Shown: piece by piece, positions 26,563 through 37,600 of the stretch
How positions within the stretch are numbered: the stretch's first letter is position 1
How the letters are laid out: each line of letters starts with the position of its first letter
Origin: Rhodanobacteraceae bacterium
Lineage (GTDB): Bacteria > Pseudomonadota > Gammaproteobacteria > Xanthomonadales > SZUA-5
DNA: 64,000 bases
Direction of reading: 5' to 3'
Assembly (NCBI GenBank): GCA_024234055.1
Contig: JACKOW010000003.1
Coordinates: 62,001-126,000, forward strand
Program-made: the position numbers and the translations under genes
The notes under the pieces: generated by a model
The model's input: only the letters and a program-made list of their open reading frames with translations
Told to the model about the DNA's origin: nothing
Database searches by the model: none

Positions 26563-29500
26563 GCGCTTCTGCCTTGAATACGGGGCACGGCCAGCAGGCC
26601 GAAGATGAGGGTGAGCAGCGCCAGCAGCGGCATCCAGCGATTGATCGGGATTTCCTGCAGGCCGTAGGGTCCGCGGTCGATGACGTCAATGGCGACATCG
26701 GGTGCGCTTTGGCCGGCGTAATTGGGATCAGCGCTCTGCACCTGGGTCAGGCGCACGTCGACGATCTGGTCAAGGTTGTCCAGTCCGTTGTCCGTAGTGA
26801 GCAGGCGCAGGCTCAGCGGGTTGTTCCACTGACTGGGCTGGATGGTCGCGCTGAGCGGCACGAGTTCGAACAACAAATCGCCAGTCTGGCCTGGGGGCCT
26901 CAGCGTGGCCTGCAGTATGACGCTGACTTCTGCCGTGGGCTGACTGGTCAGCGTCAGGGCCAGCGTGGTGGACTCGCTCTCGAGTATTCGTTGCGGCCCG
27001 GTGAGATTCAGTGTCAGACCGGCGGTGTCGTTGTCGATGTTGAGCACACTCAGGCTGGTGGGCGGCAGTGCAGCGAAATCGGGATCGCTGTCGGCGCTGA
27101 CGGCGATCTGTACCAACACAGTCTGGTCGCCGTCGTCGATGAACTCGTCGACACCGGACAGGATGATGGCCTGCGGCAGGGTGGCGTTGTTCTGATCGAA
27201 CAGCAACTCATGCGGCAGCGCCAGCACTTCTCCAGGATTGGCACTGGTGACCAGCAAGCGCACGGGTGTGGTGCTCACCGGCGGCCGGTTGAGGGAGATC
27301 TCGATGCGTCCGCCCTCGCCTGCTTCCGATACCACCAGATCGAGTGCGTTAATCTGCAACTCGGCAGGCGCGACAAAGTCGTCGTTGAGGTTGATCACTG
27401 GCATGTCGCGCGGATCAATGCCCTGATAGCGATTGTCGGCGCTGACAGCCGGCGCCAGGCCGATGGCTGCGCTGATATCGCCATCCAGATCGGGGTCGTC
27501 GACGCCGGTGACGGTGACCGTCTGCGGGGTTTCCCAACTTGCCAAGGCGAATACGATTTCAGTGCGATCGAGGCTGAACTCGGTGCTGTCCGGGTTGCTG
27601 AGTGCAATGCGCACTTCGGCGCTGGGCTCGGTCGACAGGCTCACCTGGAAGCTGGCGCTGCCGCCGGCCTCGGTGGTTTGAATCGGGCCTTCGGGGCTTA
27701 CAAGAATGGCCGCAGGCACATCGTTGTCGCGATTGACGGCCGGGATGTCGATCGGGTCCAGGCCCTGATAGCGCGGATCTGCGCTGGCGATCGGTGCCAG
27801 TCCGATCACGCCGACGATGTCGCCATCGATGTCCAGATCATTGACGCCGGTGACGGTCAAGCGTTTGGGTGTCGCCCAATCGGCCGGTGTGAAGCGCAAC
27901 TCGGTTGCGTCGAAAGCCCACTCCGTGGTGTCGGGATTCCTGAGTGCAATCACCAGATCCGCGGTCGGCACCGTGCTGACGCGGACTTCCACGAAAGCAC
28001 TGGTGCCGGCCTCGCTGGTTTCGATGCTGCCCATGGGCGTGACCAGCACCTGTACGACTTCGTCGTCGAGATTGGTGACCAGCACATTGGGCGGATCGAT
28101 GCCGGCATAGCGCGAATCGGCGCTCACCGCGGGATCGAGCACGATGCTGCCGACGATGTTGCCGTCAACCTCAGTGTCATCGACGCCGGCGACGATGACG
28201 GTACGTGGCGCGTAGTCCTGCGGCGTGAACTGGATCTCCGTCACGGCGAGGGAGAATTCGCTGGGATCGCCGCTGCTGATCGCGACTGTGACCGGGTCTG
28301 TGGGTGCTTCGGTCAGACTGACGGTGAAGCTGTCGCTGCTGCCGCCCTCGTTGACGATCAAGCCGCTGGTCGGATTCACCAGGATCTGCGGACCATCGTC
28401 GTCGAGATTGGTCAGGCTGACGTCAGCCGGATCCAAACCGTTGAAGCGCACATCAGCACTCTGTGCCGGGCCGAGTACCAGCACGGCCGTCTGATCGCCA
28501 TCGACTTGGGCATCGTCGATCGGGGTGACCAGCACGGTGCGCCCGGTTTGCCAGTTGCTGGCGTCGAGGCGCACGTCCAGGTCCAGAATCTGCCACTCGG
28601 TGCTGTCGACCGGGCCAATCGGCACCAGCACTTCGGCACTGGGTGGCGCGTTCAAGCGCACCGTGAAGCTGCCTGCGGCGCCGTTTTCGGCAGTGACCAC
28701 ACTCAGCGGATCCACCGTGATGCCGGCGCCGTCATTGTCGGTATTGCGGGCCACCACATCGGGCGGATCGATACCGTTGAAACGCGAGTCGGCACTTTGC
28801 ACCGGCAACAGCTCGATGGTGCCCATCTGCAGGCCATCCAGTTCTACATCATCGAGGCCGGTGACCAGCACGGCTTGCGGCGTCTGCCAGTTGGCGCTGC
28901 TGAAGGTCAGCGTGCTGCGATCCACGGACCACTCGGTGGCGTCCGAACTGGTTACCGGAATCGTCACCGCATCGGTCGGCGCCGCATTGATCGACACCGT
29001 GAAGCTGGCGCTGGTGCCGTTCTCGCTGGTCTCGACCAGTAACGGCGATACATGGACGGCGACCGCATCGTCATCCAGATTGGTGACGCCGACATCCGGT
29101 GGATCGATACCGCTGTACGCCGGATCCGTGCTCTCAGCCGCAGCAATAAGGATGGAACCGGCGATATCGCCATCCACCAGCGTGTCATCGATGCCGGCAA
29201 CGCCCACCAGGCGCGGGATATCCCAGTTCGCCGGCGTGAAGGTCAACGAGGGGCTGGCCAGCGCGAACTCAGTGGCATCGCTGACGCTCATCGGAATGGT
29301 CACGTCGGCTATGGGTGCAGCGGTGAGGCTGACCGTGAACTGCGCGGACTGACCGGCTTCGCTGGTCACCAGTCCGGTCACCGGGGTCACCAGAATATCG
29401 GGCGGCGGCAGGCCCTCCAGCACGAAGGGCTCGGAATCCAGGACGCGCCAGTTGCTGCCATCCGATACTTCCAGCACGCAGGCGTGATCGCCCGCACTGA

Positions 29501-32500
29501 AGCCCATGGTGGGCACCGTGTCATTGGCGACAAAGTCGGCTCCGGGCACCAGATCGGCGATGAAAGCCTGCTGCGAGAGCACGGCTCCCGTGTCGAGGTT
29601 GACCACACCTCGGCGCAGGTTCATGCCCAGTTGCGGCGCCGTTCCGCGATTGCGGGCCGTGTACAGGCAATTCTGTTGCTGGCCCAGCGTGAGCATGGGA
29701 ATCGCCACATCCACAAAGCCTTGAATCAGCGCGCTGGTGTCGGCGAATCGCTCGAAGCTGCTGCTGTCGGTCGCGTACTCGAAGTTGGTCAAGCGCGATC
29801 GCAGTCGGCCGGTGGCGGTGTAGCTGCCGGCGGCGCCTGAGCCATCGATACCGAGCGTGCCCTCAACGAAGCCAGCCACAAACAGATCGCCGTAGGGGAA
29901 GCTGCGCTGCAGCGTATAGCCACCCGGACCCGTCACCGTGATGACGACCTCCGGCAAACGGATCACTTCGGACGAGGACAGATTGGTAGCGCGGAAGCTC
30001 AGCGTCACCACTTCGCCGGGTGTGTAGGTGGCGCGGTCAAAACCGAGTGCCAGGCCACCCGCCGGACCGGAAACATCGCCAGCGATGGCGAAGCTGGCGG
30101 TCGCCGTATCGATCTGTACACCCTGCGCATTGAGCAGTGCGCCCGCGAGCACATAGCTGCCGGCGAGCACACCGTTGCTGGGCCAGTTCAGCGTACGCAG
30201 TAACGATTCACCGGCCGCCACGCTGGCGATGTCCAGGTCGTCCAGTGTCGTGGTGGTTTGGCCCTGACTGTTTCGGATCGACCAACGCACACGGAATCCC
30301 GCGGGCAAGGCACCCGTGTTCGATACGGTGGCGCGCAACTCGGCCGTTTCGCCCGGCACGTAGCTGAGTTTGTCGGTACCCAGTTGCAGATCGCCCAAGC
30401 CATTGGTGGCCGTGAACGCAATGCTGCGCTGGTTGTTGATCTCACGACATTCCCTGGCCTTGTTGGACACATCGGCAACCGCGTAGAGCTCGCCGCTGCC
30501 AGTCAACGGGATCGTCCCCAGATTCACGATCTGGAAGCGCGCCGGCCTTAGCGTATCCAGGCGCAACTGCTTGAGCAGAAGGCCGCCGGAAGCAGGATCA
30601 CCGCGGAAAATGCTGATGAACGGCGGCTCGTGGGCATCGACCGGGCCGGCATTACCGACGCGCACCTGCACCACCGGATCCAGACCCGGACCCTGATCAA
30701 TCAAACGCAGATCGCCAACGCTGAAGTCCGGCATGCCGAGCGGATCGGGCAGTGGACTGCGCTGCGTGCGATAGGTGTTGTGAGTCAACCAGGACGGTGT
30801 TTCCAGCAAGGGAATGATGCTGTTCTCGGCGACATCGTCGATGTGGAAGGCATGCGAACCCCACACTGAGCCAGCGTCGGCGAAAGCGCCGTTGCGGGCT
30901 TTGAAGACACGGATGCCGGGGGTGACGCCTGCGATCAGATCGTCATCAAAACCGGTCAGGATGATCTCCGCCTGCTTGTCGCCATCGATATCCGCAACAA
31001 CGGGATATTCGAATACGGTTCGCGAGGTATGTCGAGTCTTGAACAATTCTTGACCGCTGAGCGCATCCAGCACGCGGAAATCCTGCTCATCGACGTGCAG
31101 GATTTCGTAGCGGCCGTCGTTCTGAAAATCGAAGACCGCGGGGCTGGTCACACCCGATCCATCACGGATGGCGACGGTCCGCTTGACCGTGCCATCCGAT
31201 TCAAAAATGGTCAAACGGCCTTTGTTCTCATCCCCCGGACCGGGGCCGCGTGATGAGACCAGAATCTCAGGCAAACCATCTGCATCGATGTCAATGACGA
31301 CCGGCGCGCCCATCTGCTGATTGTCCGGCGAGTATTTCGGACCCCAGATGGTCTGCCCCGTGTGTTCCAGCAGATACATGCGGTCGCCGATGATCAGGAC
31401 GATCTCAGCTTGATCATCGAGATCAAAATTGCCGACTGCGGCGTACATCGGGTCGGTGTAGACCGTTCCAAATTTGTCCAGGTTGAAGCCAGGTTCGATA
31501 TCACCGCGGTGCCATATGGTCCTGCCCTCGAAGTCATAGAGGGTACGACCAGCGATCACTTCCATTCGCCCGTCGAGATTCACATCTGCCGCAATCGAAG
31601 CAATGTTGCTGGCGATCATCAGCGGGCGGGTTTCAGGCACACCGCCATCGCCACCCGCATCGAATTCGCCCTCCCACAATTGTTCGCCAGTCAGTCCACG
31701 GAAGGCCTCGCGGCCGAGAACGATCTCGGCTTCGTTGTCGCCTTCCAGATTGACGATGATGGGCTGATCGTAGACATAGCCGGTCGGCGGGATCACAGGA
31801 ATTGGCACGCCTGGTCCATTCAGCGGCGTGCGCCACTTCAGCGTACCGTCGTTCTCGAAGGCAATCAGCTCCTGGCGGTAGTTGCGCACGACGATGATCT
31901 CGGCAACCCCGTCGTTGTCGATGTCGCCAGTGGCCACCGACGAGAACGGCGAGAGCAGGATATTGGTGCGCGACCACAGTTCATGGCCATCATCACCGCT
32001 GATGGCCACCAGCGCGGTGACATTGGGCGCTTCGGTGGCGCGCTGACCGGCAACGAAGACGAGGTCGGGGATGTCGTACTGGTTGATGACGCCGTCGCCA
32101 TTGTCATCAGTCAATTGCGTGACTGAGGGCACCTGATTGATCGAGTTGACCAGCTGATTGCTGGCCAGTCCGTTCCAGTGCCACGCTTCGTAAATGGTCC
32201 CTGGATTAATGGGCGTTTGCTCGATTCGGCAACCGAGCAAACTGGTCGCCACATTGTTGTTCTCGATCTGCTCCGGGATTTCATTCTCTGCATCCACCCA
32301 AAATGCCACCGGCGCATCGCGGAAGGCCAGTAGCGCGGTCACGGCAATATCGACCGACACACTGTTGCCAATGGGCATATCCCGATCGACGCGAACTCGG
32401 CCGATTTCAGGCTCAACGCCGACATCAAAGACGCCGTTGGCGTTGGCATCAACAAACGCGACCAAGGTGAAGTCCTGGGTAGTCGCCGAGGTACCACGAT

Positions 32501-34631
32501 TGGCGACTTCAACTGTGAAGTGGTCGGTCAGGGCGAATGTGTCGGGTTCGGTAGTTGACAGCGTGCTGTCAACAATCACCAGATCGGGGAAGTAGTAGTC
32601 AATGGTGGTGGGCTTCAGACCTACGCTGCCAATATTGCGTTGTTCCAGCGGCAGCAGAGGCACCAACACCGTAGCGGGCACGAAGGCATCGGCCGTAATG
32701 GAAAGCTGCACCGTAGGTCCGGCCAGACTGGTGATGACGAACAGGCCCTGTGTATCGGTCTGGATCGTTTGCTGTCCGGAGGCGTCCACCGCCACCACCA
32801 ATGCCCTCTCGATCGGCTGTCGATTGGCCTGATTGACGATTCGACCGGTGATTCGCGCGCGATTGGCGCCGTTCGGAGTGGTTCCGCTTGGATACAGGCG
32901 CGGGGAGAAGATCAATACCTGGTTGTCAACCAAGGGAACCTGGATGGTCACGGGATCGTAGTCGACCAGAGTAGCCGTGATGGTAGCCATCGCGCTGGCG
33001 GCCACGGTCAACTCATAGGCACCCATCGCATCGGTCTGTGTGGCCACAGGCGGAACACCCGCCGTGGCCGCAATGCTGACGCCGGGCAAAGGTTGACCGG
33101 TATTGGCGTCAACAATCACACCGCGGATCCTCGCCCCTGCTCCGGTGGGATTCGGCGACAAGGACATGGAAAACTCGATCACGGTTCGCGGTGTGGCGGT
33201 CAGCTGCACGCTGCGACTGGAATAGCCCGTCGCTGTGGCCGAAATCTCGACGGGCCCGACAGGCACTTGCAGGAACTGGTAGCGACCATCGGCGTCGCTG
33301 ACGACCTGTGTCGGCGGGTTGGCTAGCGCCATCAGAGCGCCCGGAATCGGCAAGTTGGTCTCGCTATCCGTCACCAGTCCGTGGATCACGGCATAGTCAC
33401 CGGTCGGCGAGCTACCCTGGATCATGCGCAAGGTGCCAAGGTCCAACGTACGCCCGTTAACCAAGGTGATCTGGAACTCGATGCTGCGCATGCCGGCGAA
33501 GCTCAGTACCGCAGTGTAATTGCCGCCTTGCAACGTGGAAGACTGCAGCATGCCGGTGCTGTTGGTCACCAAAGTGGCCGTCGATGCGCCGGTCAAGGCG
33601 AATTGCGCCCCGGCAATGGCCAACTCGGTATCCGCCGATATCACCCGACCGGTAATGCCGGACAGGGTCGGGGAAACGTCCGGCTGCTCGTACCGCCACA
33701 AGGCACGCAGCGCCAGGGCCGATACATAGGCATCATCCGAAAAGCTGCCGTTGCTGAGTTGTTGAGCAGCGAGTGCCGTCGCAACCGGCGCCAATGCCGC
33801 CCGATCCGCTCGCAACGCCAGCAGTGCATCTAGCGCCAGTCCTGTCTCGAAGGCCTCACCGAAGCTCTGATCAGGCTTGCGCATGCTCTCAAGAAATGCC
33901 TTGGTGCGATTGATCGGCAAGGTCAGATCAAAGCGATTCCGATAAAGCGCAAAAGCCTGAGCCACATGGCTGCTGGCGAACACTGACGGCAAATTGCCAG
34001 TTGCAGACAAATGGCCGCCGTTGCTCTGCTGCGAAGAAATCAGATAGCCGATGGCGCGGGCTGCCGGGGTACCTTCGCCCTGCCCTGCGCGTTCCAGGGC
34101 CAGCAAGGTCCAGGCGGTCGTGAGCGGCTCACTCTGGAAGCCGGCCTTGGCCGGAAATCCGCCATCGGCCAGTTGCGCCGCAAGAAGCACACTCAGCTGT
34201 GCAGTTGCCGACTGGCCTTGATCGAGCCGGGTCTTGGCAAGCCGCGCCAGCGACGTCAGTGTTCCCGCGCTCTGGTCGCGCACAACCGCATCCAGCTGCG
34301 GGAATTCAGCAGTCCGCGACAGGAGTGAGATCGTGATCCAGGATTCCGCATTGCTGTCATTGGCATTCGCCAGATCCGTCGCCCGATGGACGCCGGAAGC
34401 GCCGTCACGCGAGATCAGCCATTGCACGCCGCTGTCAATATCGGCATGGGCCGGCATTGCGCAAGCAAATCCGAGTAACAGCACGGCCAACAGCGCAAGC
34501 AGCCTGGTGCCCGCGCGATCGCCAGGGGACGACGCTTCTGGAGTGTGCCTGCCGTCGGCGCAGGCGACTGATGAGAGAGCGTCGTTGGATCGCAAGATGT
34601 GGATTCCCGATGAAGTGCGGCTTCGGTTCAT
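26559..34631 (-). CDS. Giant exported multidomain protein (toroid, CARDB, FG-GAP, Calx-beta-like repeats, C-terminal anchor)
   Basis: 2690 residues, ATG 34631. After a signal segment (LLALLAVLLLGFACAMPAHA, about residues 43-64) comes an all-helical region of prenyltransferase/squalene-cyclase toroid type (WISLLSRT-like, LAAQLADGGFPAKAGFQSEP; about 65-330). Several carboxypeptidase-regulatory-like beta domains (about 330-640) follow, then a CARDB domain, a beta-propeller-like FG-GAP/VCBS region (about 820-1260; DIDNDGVAEIIVV, DIDADGLPEILVS, DIDGDKQAEIILTG), more CARDB/Ig-like domains, and about nine Calx-beta-like repeats of ~90 residues (about 1740-2600; motif LTFTPANWDIPRLVGVAGID). The end, IPINRWMPLLALLTLIFGLL plus a basic tail, resembles an IPTL-CTERM anchor. 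The start overlaps the upstream stop and the stop overlaps the Rhs start (ATGA both). The likely role is surface adhesion or scaffold. Confidence 0.88.
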   Translation of the reverse strand: MNRSRTSSGIHILRSNDALSSVACADGRHTPEASSPGDRAGTRLLALLAVLLLGFACAMPAHADIDSGVQWLISRDGASGVHRATDLANANDSNAESWITISLLSRTAEFPQLDAVVRDQSAGTLTSLARLAKTRLDQGQSATAQLSVLLAAQLADGGFPAKAGFQSEPLTTAWTLLALERAGQGEGTPAARAIGYLISSQQSNGGHLSATGNLPSVFASSHVAQAFALYRNRFDLTLPINRTKAFLESMRKPDQSFGEAFETGLALDALLALRADRAALAPVATALAAQQLSNGSFSDDAYVSALALRALWRYEQPDVSPTLSGITGRVISADTELAIAGAQFALTGASTATLVTNSTGMLQSSTLQGGNYTAVLSFAGMRSIEFQITLVNGRTLDLGTLRMIQGSSPTGDYAVIHGLVTDSETNLPIPGALMALANPPTQVVSDADGRYQFLQVPVGPVEISATATGYSSRSVQLTATPRTVIEFSMSLSPNPTGAGARIRGVIVDANTGQPLPGVSIAATAGVPPVATQTDAMGAYELTVAASAMATITATLVDYDPVTIQVPLVDNQVLIFSPRLYPSGTTPNGANRARITGRIVNQANRQPIERALVVAVDASGQQTIQTDTQGLFVITSLAGPTVQLSITADAFVPATVLVPLLPLEQRNIGSVGLKPTTIDYYFPDLVIVDSTLSTTEPDTFALTDHFTVEVANRGTSATTQDFTLVAFVDANANGVFDVGVEPEIGRVRVDRDMPIGNSVSVDIAVTALLAFRDAPVAFWVDAENEIPEQIENNNVATSLLGCRIEQTPINPGTIYEAWHWNGLASNQLVNSINQVPSVTQLTDDNGDGVINQYDIPDLVFVAGQRATEAPNVTALVAISGDDGHELWSRTNILLSPFSSVATGDIDNDGVAEIIVVRNYRQELIAFENDGTLKWRTPLNGPGVPIPVIPPTGYVYDQPIIVNLEGDNEAEIVLGREAFRGLTGEQLWEGEFDAGGDGGVPETRPLMIASNIASIAADVNLDGRMEVIAGRTLYDFEGRTIWHRGDIEPGFNLDKFGTVYTDPMYAAVGNFDLDDQAEIVLIIGDRMYLLEHTGQTIWGPKYSPDNQQMGAPVVIDIDADGLPEILVSSRGPGPGDENKGRLTIFESDGTVKRTVAIRDGSGVTSPAVFDFQNDGRYEILHVDEQDFRVLDALSGQELFKTRHTSRTVFEYPVVADIDGDKQAEIILTGFDDDLIAGVTPGIRVFKARNGAFADAGSVWGSHAFHIDDVAENSIIPLLETPSWLTHNTYRTQRSPLPDPLGMPDFSVGDLRLIDQGPGLDPVVQVRVGNAGPVDAHEPPFISIFRGDPASGGLLLKQLRLDTLRPARFQIVNLGTIPLTGSGELYAVADVSNKARECREINNQRSIAFTATNGLGDLQLGTDKLSYVPGETAELRATVSNTGALPAGFRVRWSIRNSQGQTTTTLDDLDIASVAAGESLLRTLNWPSNGVLAGSYVLAGALLNAQGVQIDTATASFAIAGDVSGPAGGLALGFDRATYTPGEVVTLSFRATNLSSSEVIRLPEVVITVTGPGGYTLQRSFPYGDLFVAGFVEGTLGIDGSGAAGSYTATGRLRSRLTNFEYATDSSSFERFADTSALIQGFVDVAIPMLTLGQQQNCLYTARNRGTAPQLGMNLRRGVVNLDTGAVLSQQAFIADLVPGADFVANDTVPTMGFSAGDHACVLEVSDGSNWRVLDSEPFVLEGLPPPDILVTPVTGLVTSEAGQSAQFTVSLTAAPIADVTIPMSVSDATEFALASPSLTFTPANWDIPRLVGVAGIDDTLVDGDIAGSILIAAAESTDPAYSGIDPPDVGVTNLDDDAVAVHVSPLLVETSENGTSASFTVSINAAPTDAVTIPVTSSDATEWSVDRSTLTFSSANWQTPQAVLVTGLDDVELDGLQMGTIELLPVQSADSRFNGIDPPDVVARNTDNDGAGITVDPLSVVTAENGAAGSFTVRLNAPPSAEVLVPIGPVDSTEWQILDLDVRLDASNWQTGRTVLVTPIDDAQVDGDQTAVLVLGPAQSADVRFNGLDPADVSLTNLDDDGPQILVNPTSGLIVNEGGSSDSFTVSLTEAPTDPVTVAISSGDPSEFSLAVTEIQFTPQDYAPRTVIVAGVDDTEVDGNIVGSIVLDPAVSADSRYAGIDPPNVLVTNLDDEVVQVLVTPMGSIETSEAGTSAFVEVRVSTVPTADLVIALRNPDTTEWAFDATELRFTPADWATPKRLTVTGVNDLDIDGDIVGVIGLAPIASADPRYQGLDPIDIPAVNRDNDVPAAILVSPEGPIQTTEAGGSASFQVSLSTEPSAEVRIALSNPDSTEFSLDRTEIVFALASWETPQTVTVTGVDDPDLDGDISAAIGLAPAVSADNRYQGIDPRDMPVINLNDDFVAPAELQINALDLVVSEAGEGGRIEISLNRPPVSTTPVRLLVTSANPGEVLALPHELLFDQNNATLPQAIILSGVDEFIDDGDQTVLVQIAVSADSDPDFAALPPTSLSVLNIDNDTAGLTLNLTGPQRILESESTTLALTLTSQPTAEVSVILQATLRPPGQTGDLLFELVPLSATIQPSQWNNPLSLRLLTTDNGLDNLDQIVDVRLTQVQSADPNYAGQSAPDVAIDVIDRGPYGLQEIPINRWMPLLALLTLIFGLLAVPRIQGRSA

Positions 34632-37600
34632 GGCACTGACTCGAAACCGGATTGAAACAGCTGATCTCCGACAGGCTGGCCGTTGAGCAGAATCTGAACG
34701 GGTGCGTCGGCGCTCAGGCCGGCAGGGTCTGTGACTCGGTAGGTGAATCCATCACTCGGGGGTCTGGGCTCAGCAGGCGTGTAGATCAGTCCGCCATCCA
34801 GCGACAGATTCAAAGTGCCTGAACTCGGCGGCTGGATCAGCGTGACCAGCAGCGTGTCGCCATCCGGGTCGTGGTCGTTCGCAAGCACACCGGCTGCTGA
34901 ATCGAGCACCAGTGGCGACACGCCGGGTGCCAGCGAGTAGAGGTCTGGCTGCGCCTGCGGCGCATCGTTCACGGGCAGCAGCAAGATCTCGACCTGAACC
35001 GGCAAGGATTCCAGTTCGCCGTCGCTGACGGCGTAGTCAAATCGAATGCTGCCGGTGACATCGCGCGCCGGCGTGTAGCGAACGTGCCCAGCGCCCAGAT
35101 CCTCCAGCTGACCGCTAGGCGGCTGGCTCAGGATGACCAGCGTCAGGGTCTGGCCGTCGGGATCGACATCGTTGGCCAGCAAGCTATCCAGGGACCGCGT
35201 ATCGAGCACGCTGTCTTCGGGAATCGCAAAGACTTCGCCGATAGCCAACGGACGCTGGTTGGGGCCCTGAGTGACGTCTATCACCGCGCGCCCAACACTG
35301 CTGTCGATCCCGTCACTCACGCGATAGGCGAACTCATCTCGGCCATGGAAACTGGCGTTCGGCAGATAGACGAATCCACCATCTGTCGCCAAGTTCACCG
35401 CTCCGTGTCCCGGCACAGACTCCAGCATCGCAGTCAGCGGCTCGGCCTCTACGTCCGTGTCGTTTGCCAGCACGCCATTGGCAGCCGGCACCGTCAAGGT
35501 TTGGGATTGCAGGACCTGATAGGTATCGGCAGCCGCGAGCGGTGGATCGTTGACTGGCTCAACTGCGATCGATGCCGTCACCAGATTGGAGCTGAGCGCT
35601 CCATCCGTAACTCGATAGGTGAACTCGTCAGAACCGAAGTAGTTCAGGGCTGGCCGATAACTGAAGTCGCCGCCGTCGAGCGTGAGTACACCGTGCAGAG
35701 GCGCATCTGCCAGCACGACTGACAGTTGATCCCCGTCTGGGTCCGAATCGTTGTTGGTCAACGCCCCTACATTGGAACTCTGGAGCAACTGATCCTCGTC
35801 GATGACGAAGCTCTCGCCCTGGGCCACCGGCGCTCGATTTCCCGGTCCGACGACTGAGACGGATACGCTGGCAATGGTTCGGGCGGCGCCATCGCTGGCA
35901 GCATAGCGGAACGACACAGCACCGATGAAGCCGGGTTGCGGCTGATAACTGAAACCACCATCGGCAGCCACTAACACCTGCCCGTACACTGGCGCATCAA
36001 CCAGTTCAACGACCAGCGGATCGCCATCCACATCACTGTCGTTCGCGAGCAGACCCTGTGCCGATCCAATGACCAGAACTTGATCGACGACAGTCTGATA
36101 GACGTCATTGACGGCAGTCGGTGGATCATTCTGCGCGAATACGGTGATGGCGGCCGTTGCGACATTGGAACTTAGCTGGCCATCGCTGACCGTATAAGTG
36201 AACTGATCAGTTCCCGCAAAATTGGCCGCAGGCTGATAGGTAAACTGTCCATCCGCTTGCGCATTCAAGGTGCCATGCTGTGGTTGAGACACCAGTTGAA
36301 GAGACAAGGGCGCTCCCTCGAAGTCGCTGTCGTTCCCAAGCAAACCACCCGAGGAACGCGAATCCAGGAGTGTGTCCTCCATGACCCCAAACTGCTCTCC
36401 GACAGCCACTGGTGGCACATTGCTGGTACTTTGGATGTCCAAGGTCACCAATCCCAACTCGGCGCTGCCGCCTGCATTGGCCGAATACGTGAATGTGACG
36501 ACGCCACTGAAACCCGGCTGACCGAGATAATTGAAGCTGCCGTCGGCATTCAAGACAACGCTGCCGACTTGCGGCGCCACGATCAGCGCCGCACTCAAGC
36601 TGGGCGCGCCCGAGACCGAGTCGTTGGACAATACACCTGGGGCAGTTTCAAAAAGGTCCGGACCTGAGAAAGAGTAGAAATCATCAGTAACGGTGATCTC
36701 GACGGGTGAATTGACATCGCGAACCGTAATGGTAACCACACCCACATCAACCTCACCCAGCCCATCATCTACCTGATACTGGAACTGGTCGATCCCCACG
36801 AAGACGCCATCGGGCTGGTACGTGAAGCTCCCATCGCTCGCGAGCGTCACCTGTCCGTGCGCAGCGGGACCGATCAATGCAGCTGACAGCGAAGGCCCAT
36901 CGACATCCGTATCGTTCGCGAGCACACCGCTGGCAGCGCCAACGGCAAGCGACTGATCCCTGTCCACGACGTAACCATCATCCAGGGCCACAGGCGCGTC
37001 GTTGACAGGTGTGACCAGAACTTCGACATCCTCGTCCGTATAGAGATTGGATTCGTCGTACACCCGATAGCGAAAGGTATCCCGCCCGTTGAAATCGGGA
37101 TCAGGCGTATAGCTGAAGCCTCCAACAGCCGAAACCGTCACAGCACCGTGCTGAGCCGGTGCCAGAAGAGAGGCATTGGTCAGCGCCTCACCGTCGACCT
37201 CTTCATCGTTGCGCAACAAACCCAGCGGCTCGTCGGCAATCAGTACAACATCTTCATCGGTACGATAGGTGTCGGGCTCGGTCACTGGAGCGTCATTGAT
37301 TGGCAAGATTGTCAGAGAGACGTGTCCAACCACCACACCCGCCACATCATCAATGACCCGATAGTTAAAGCCATCGGTTCCGTTGAAATTTGAATCTGGC
37401 GTGTACCTGAAGCCACCATCACGCTGCAGAACGAGCCGACCATGACACGGCCCACAACCCCCTGGGGTGCCGGCAAACTCGACGTGAAGTGCATCCCCGT
37501 CGATGTCCACGTCATTGGCAAGCAAGCCGTCGCCCGGGAGCACCACCAGAACCACGTCTTCGTTCGATACATAGACATCATCTACCGCGACCGGGGGCGT

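Noticed and set aside
26454..29042. 862-residue plus-strand frame opposite the Calx-beta-like repeats
   Set aside because: Its apparent internal repeats mirror the sense-strand repeats; no ribosome site or family features.
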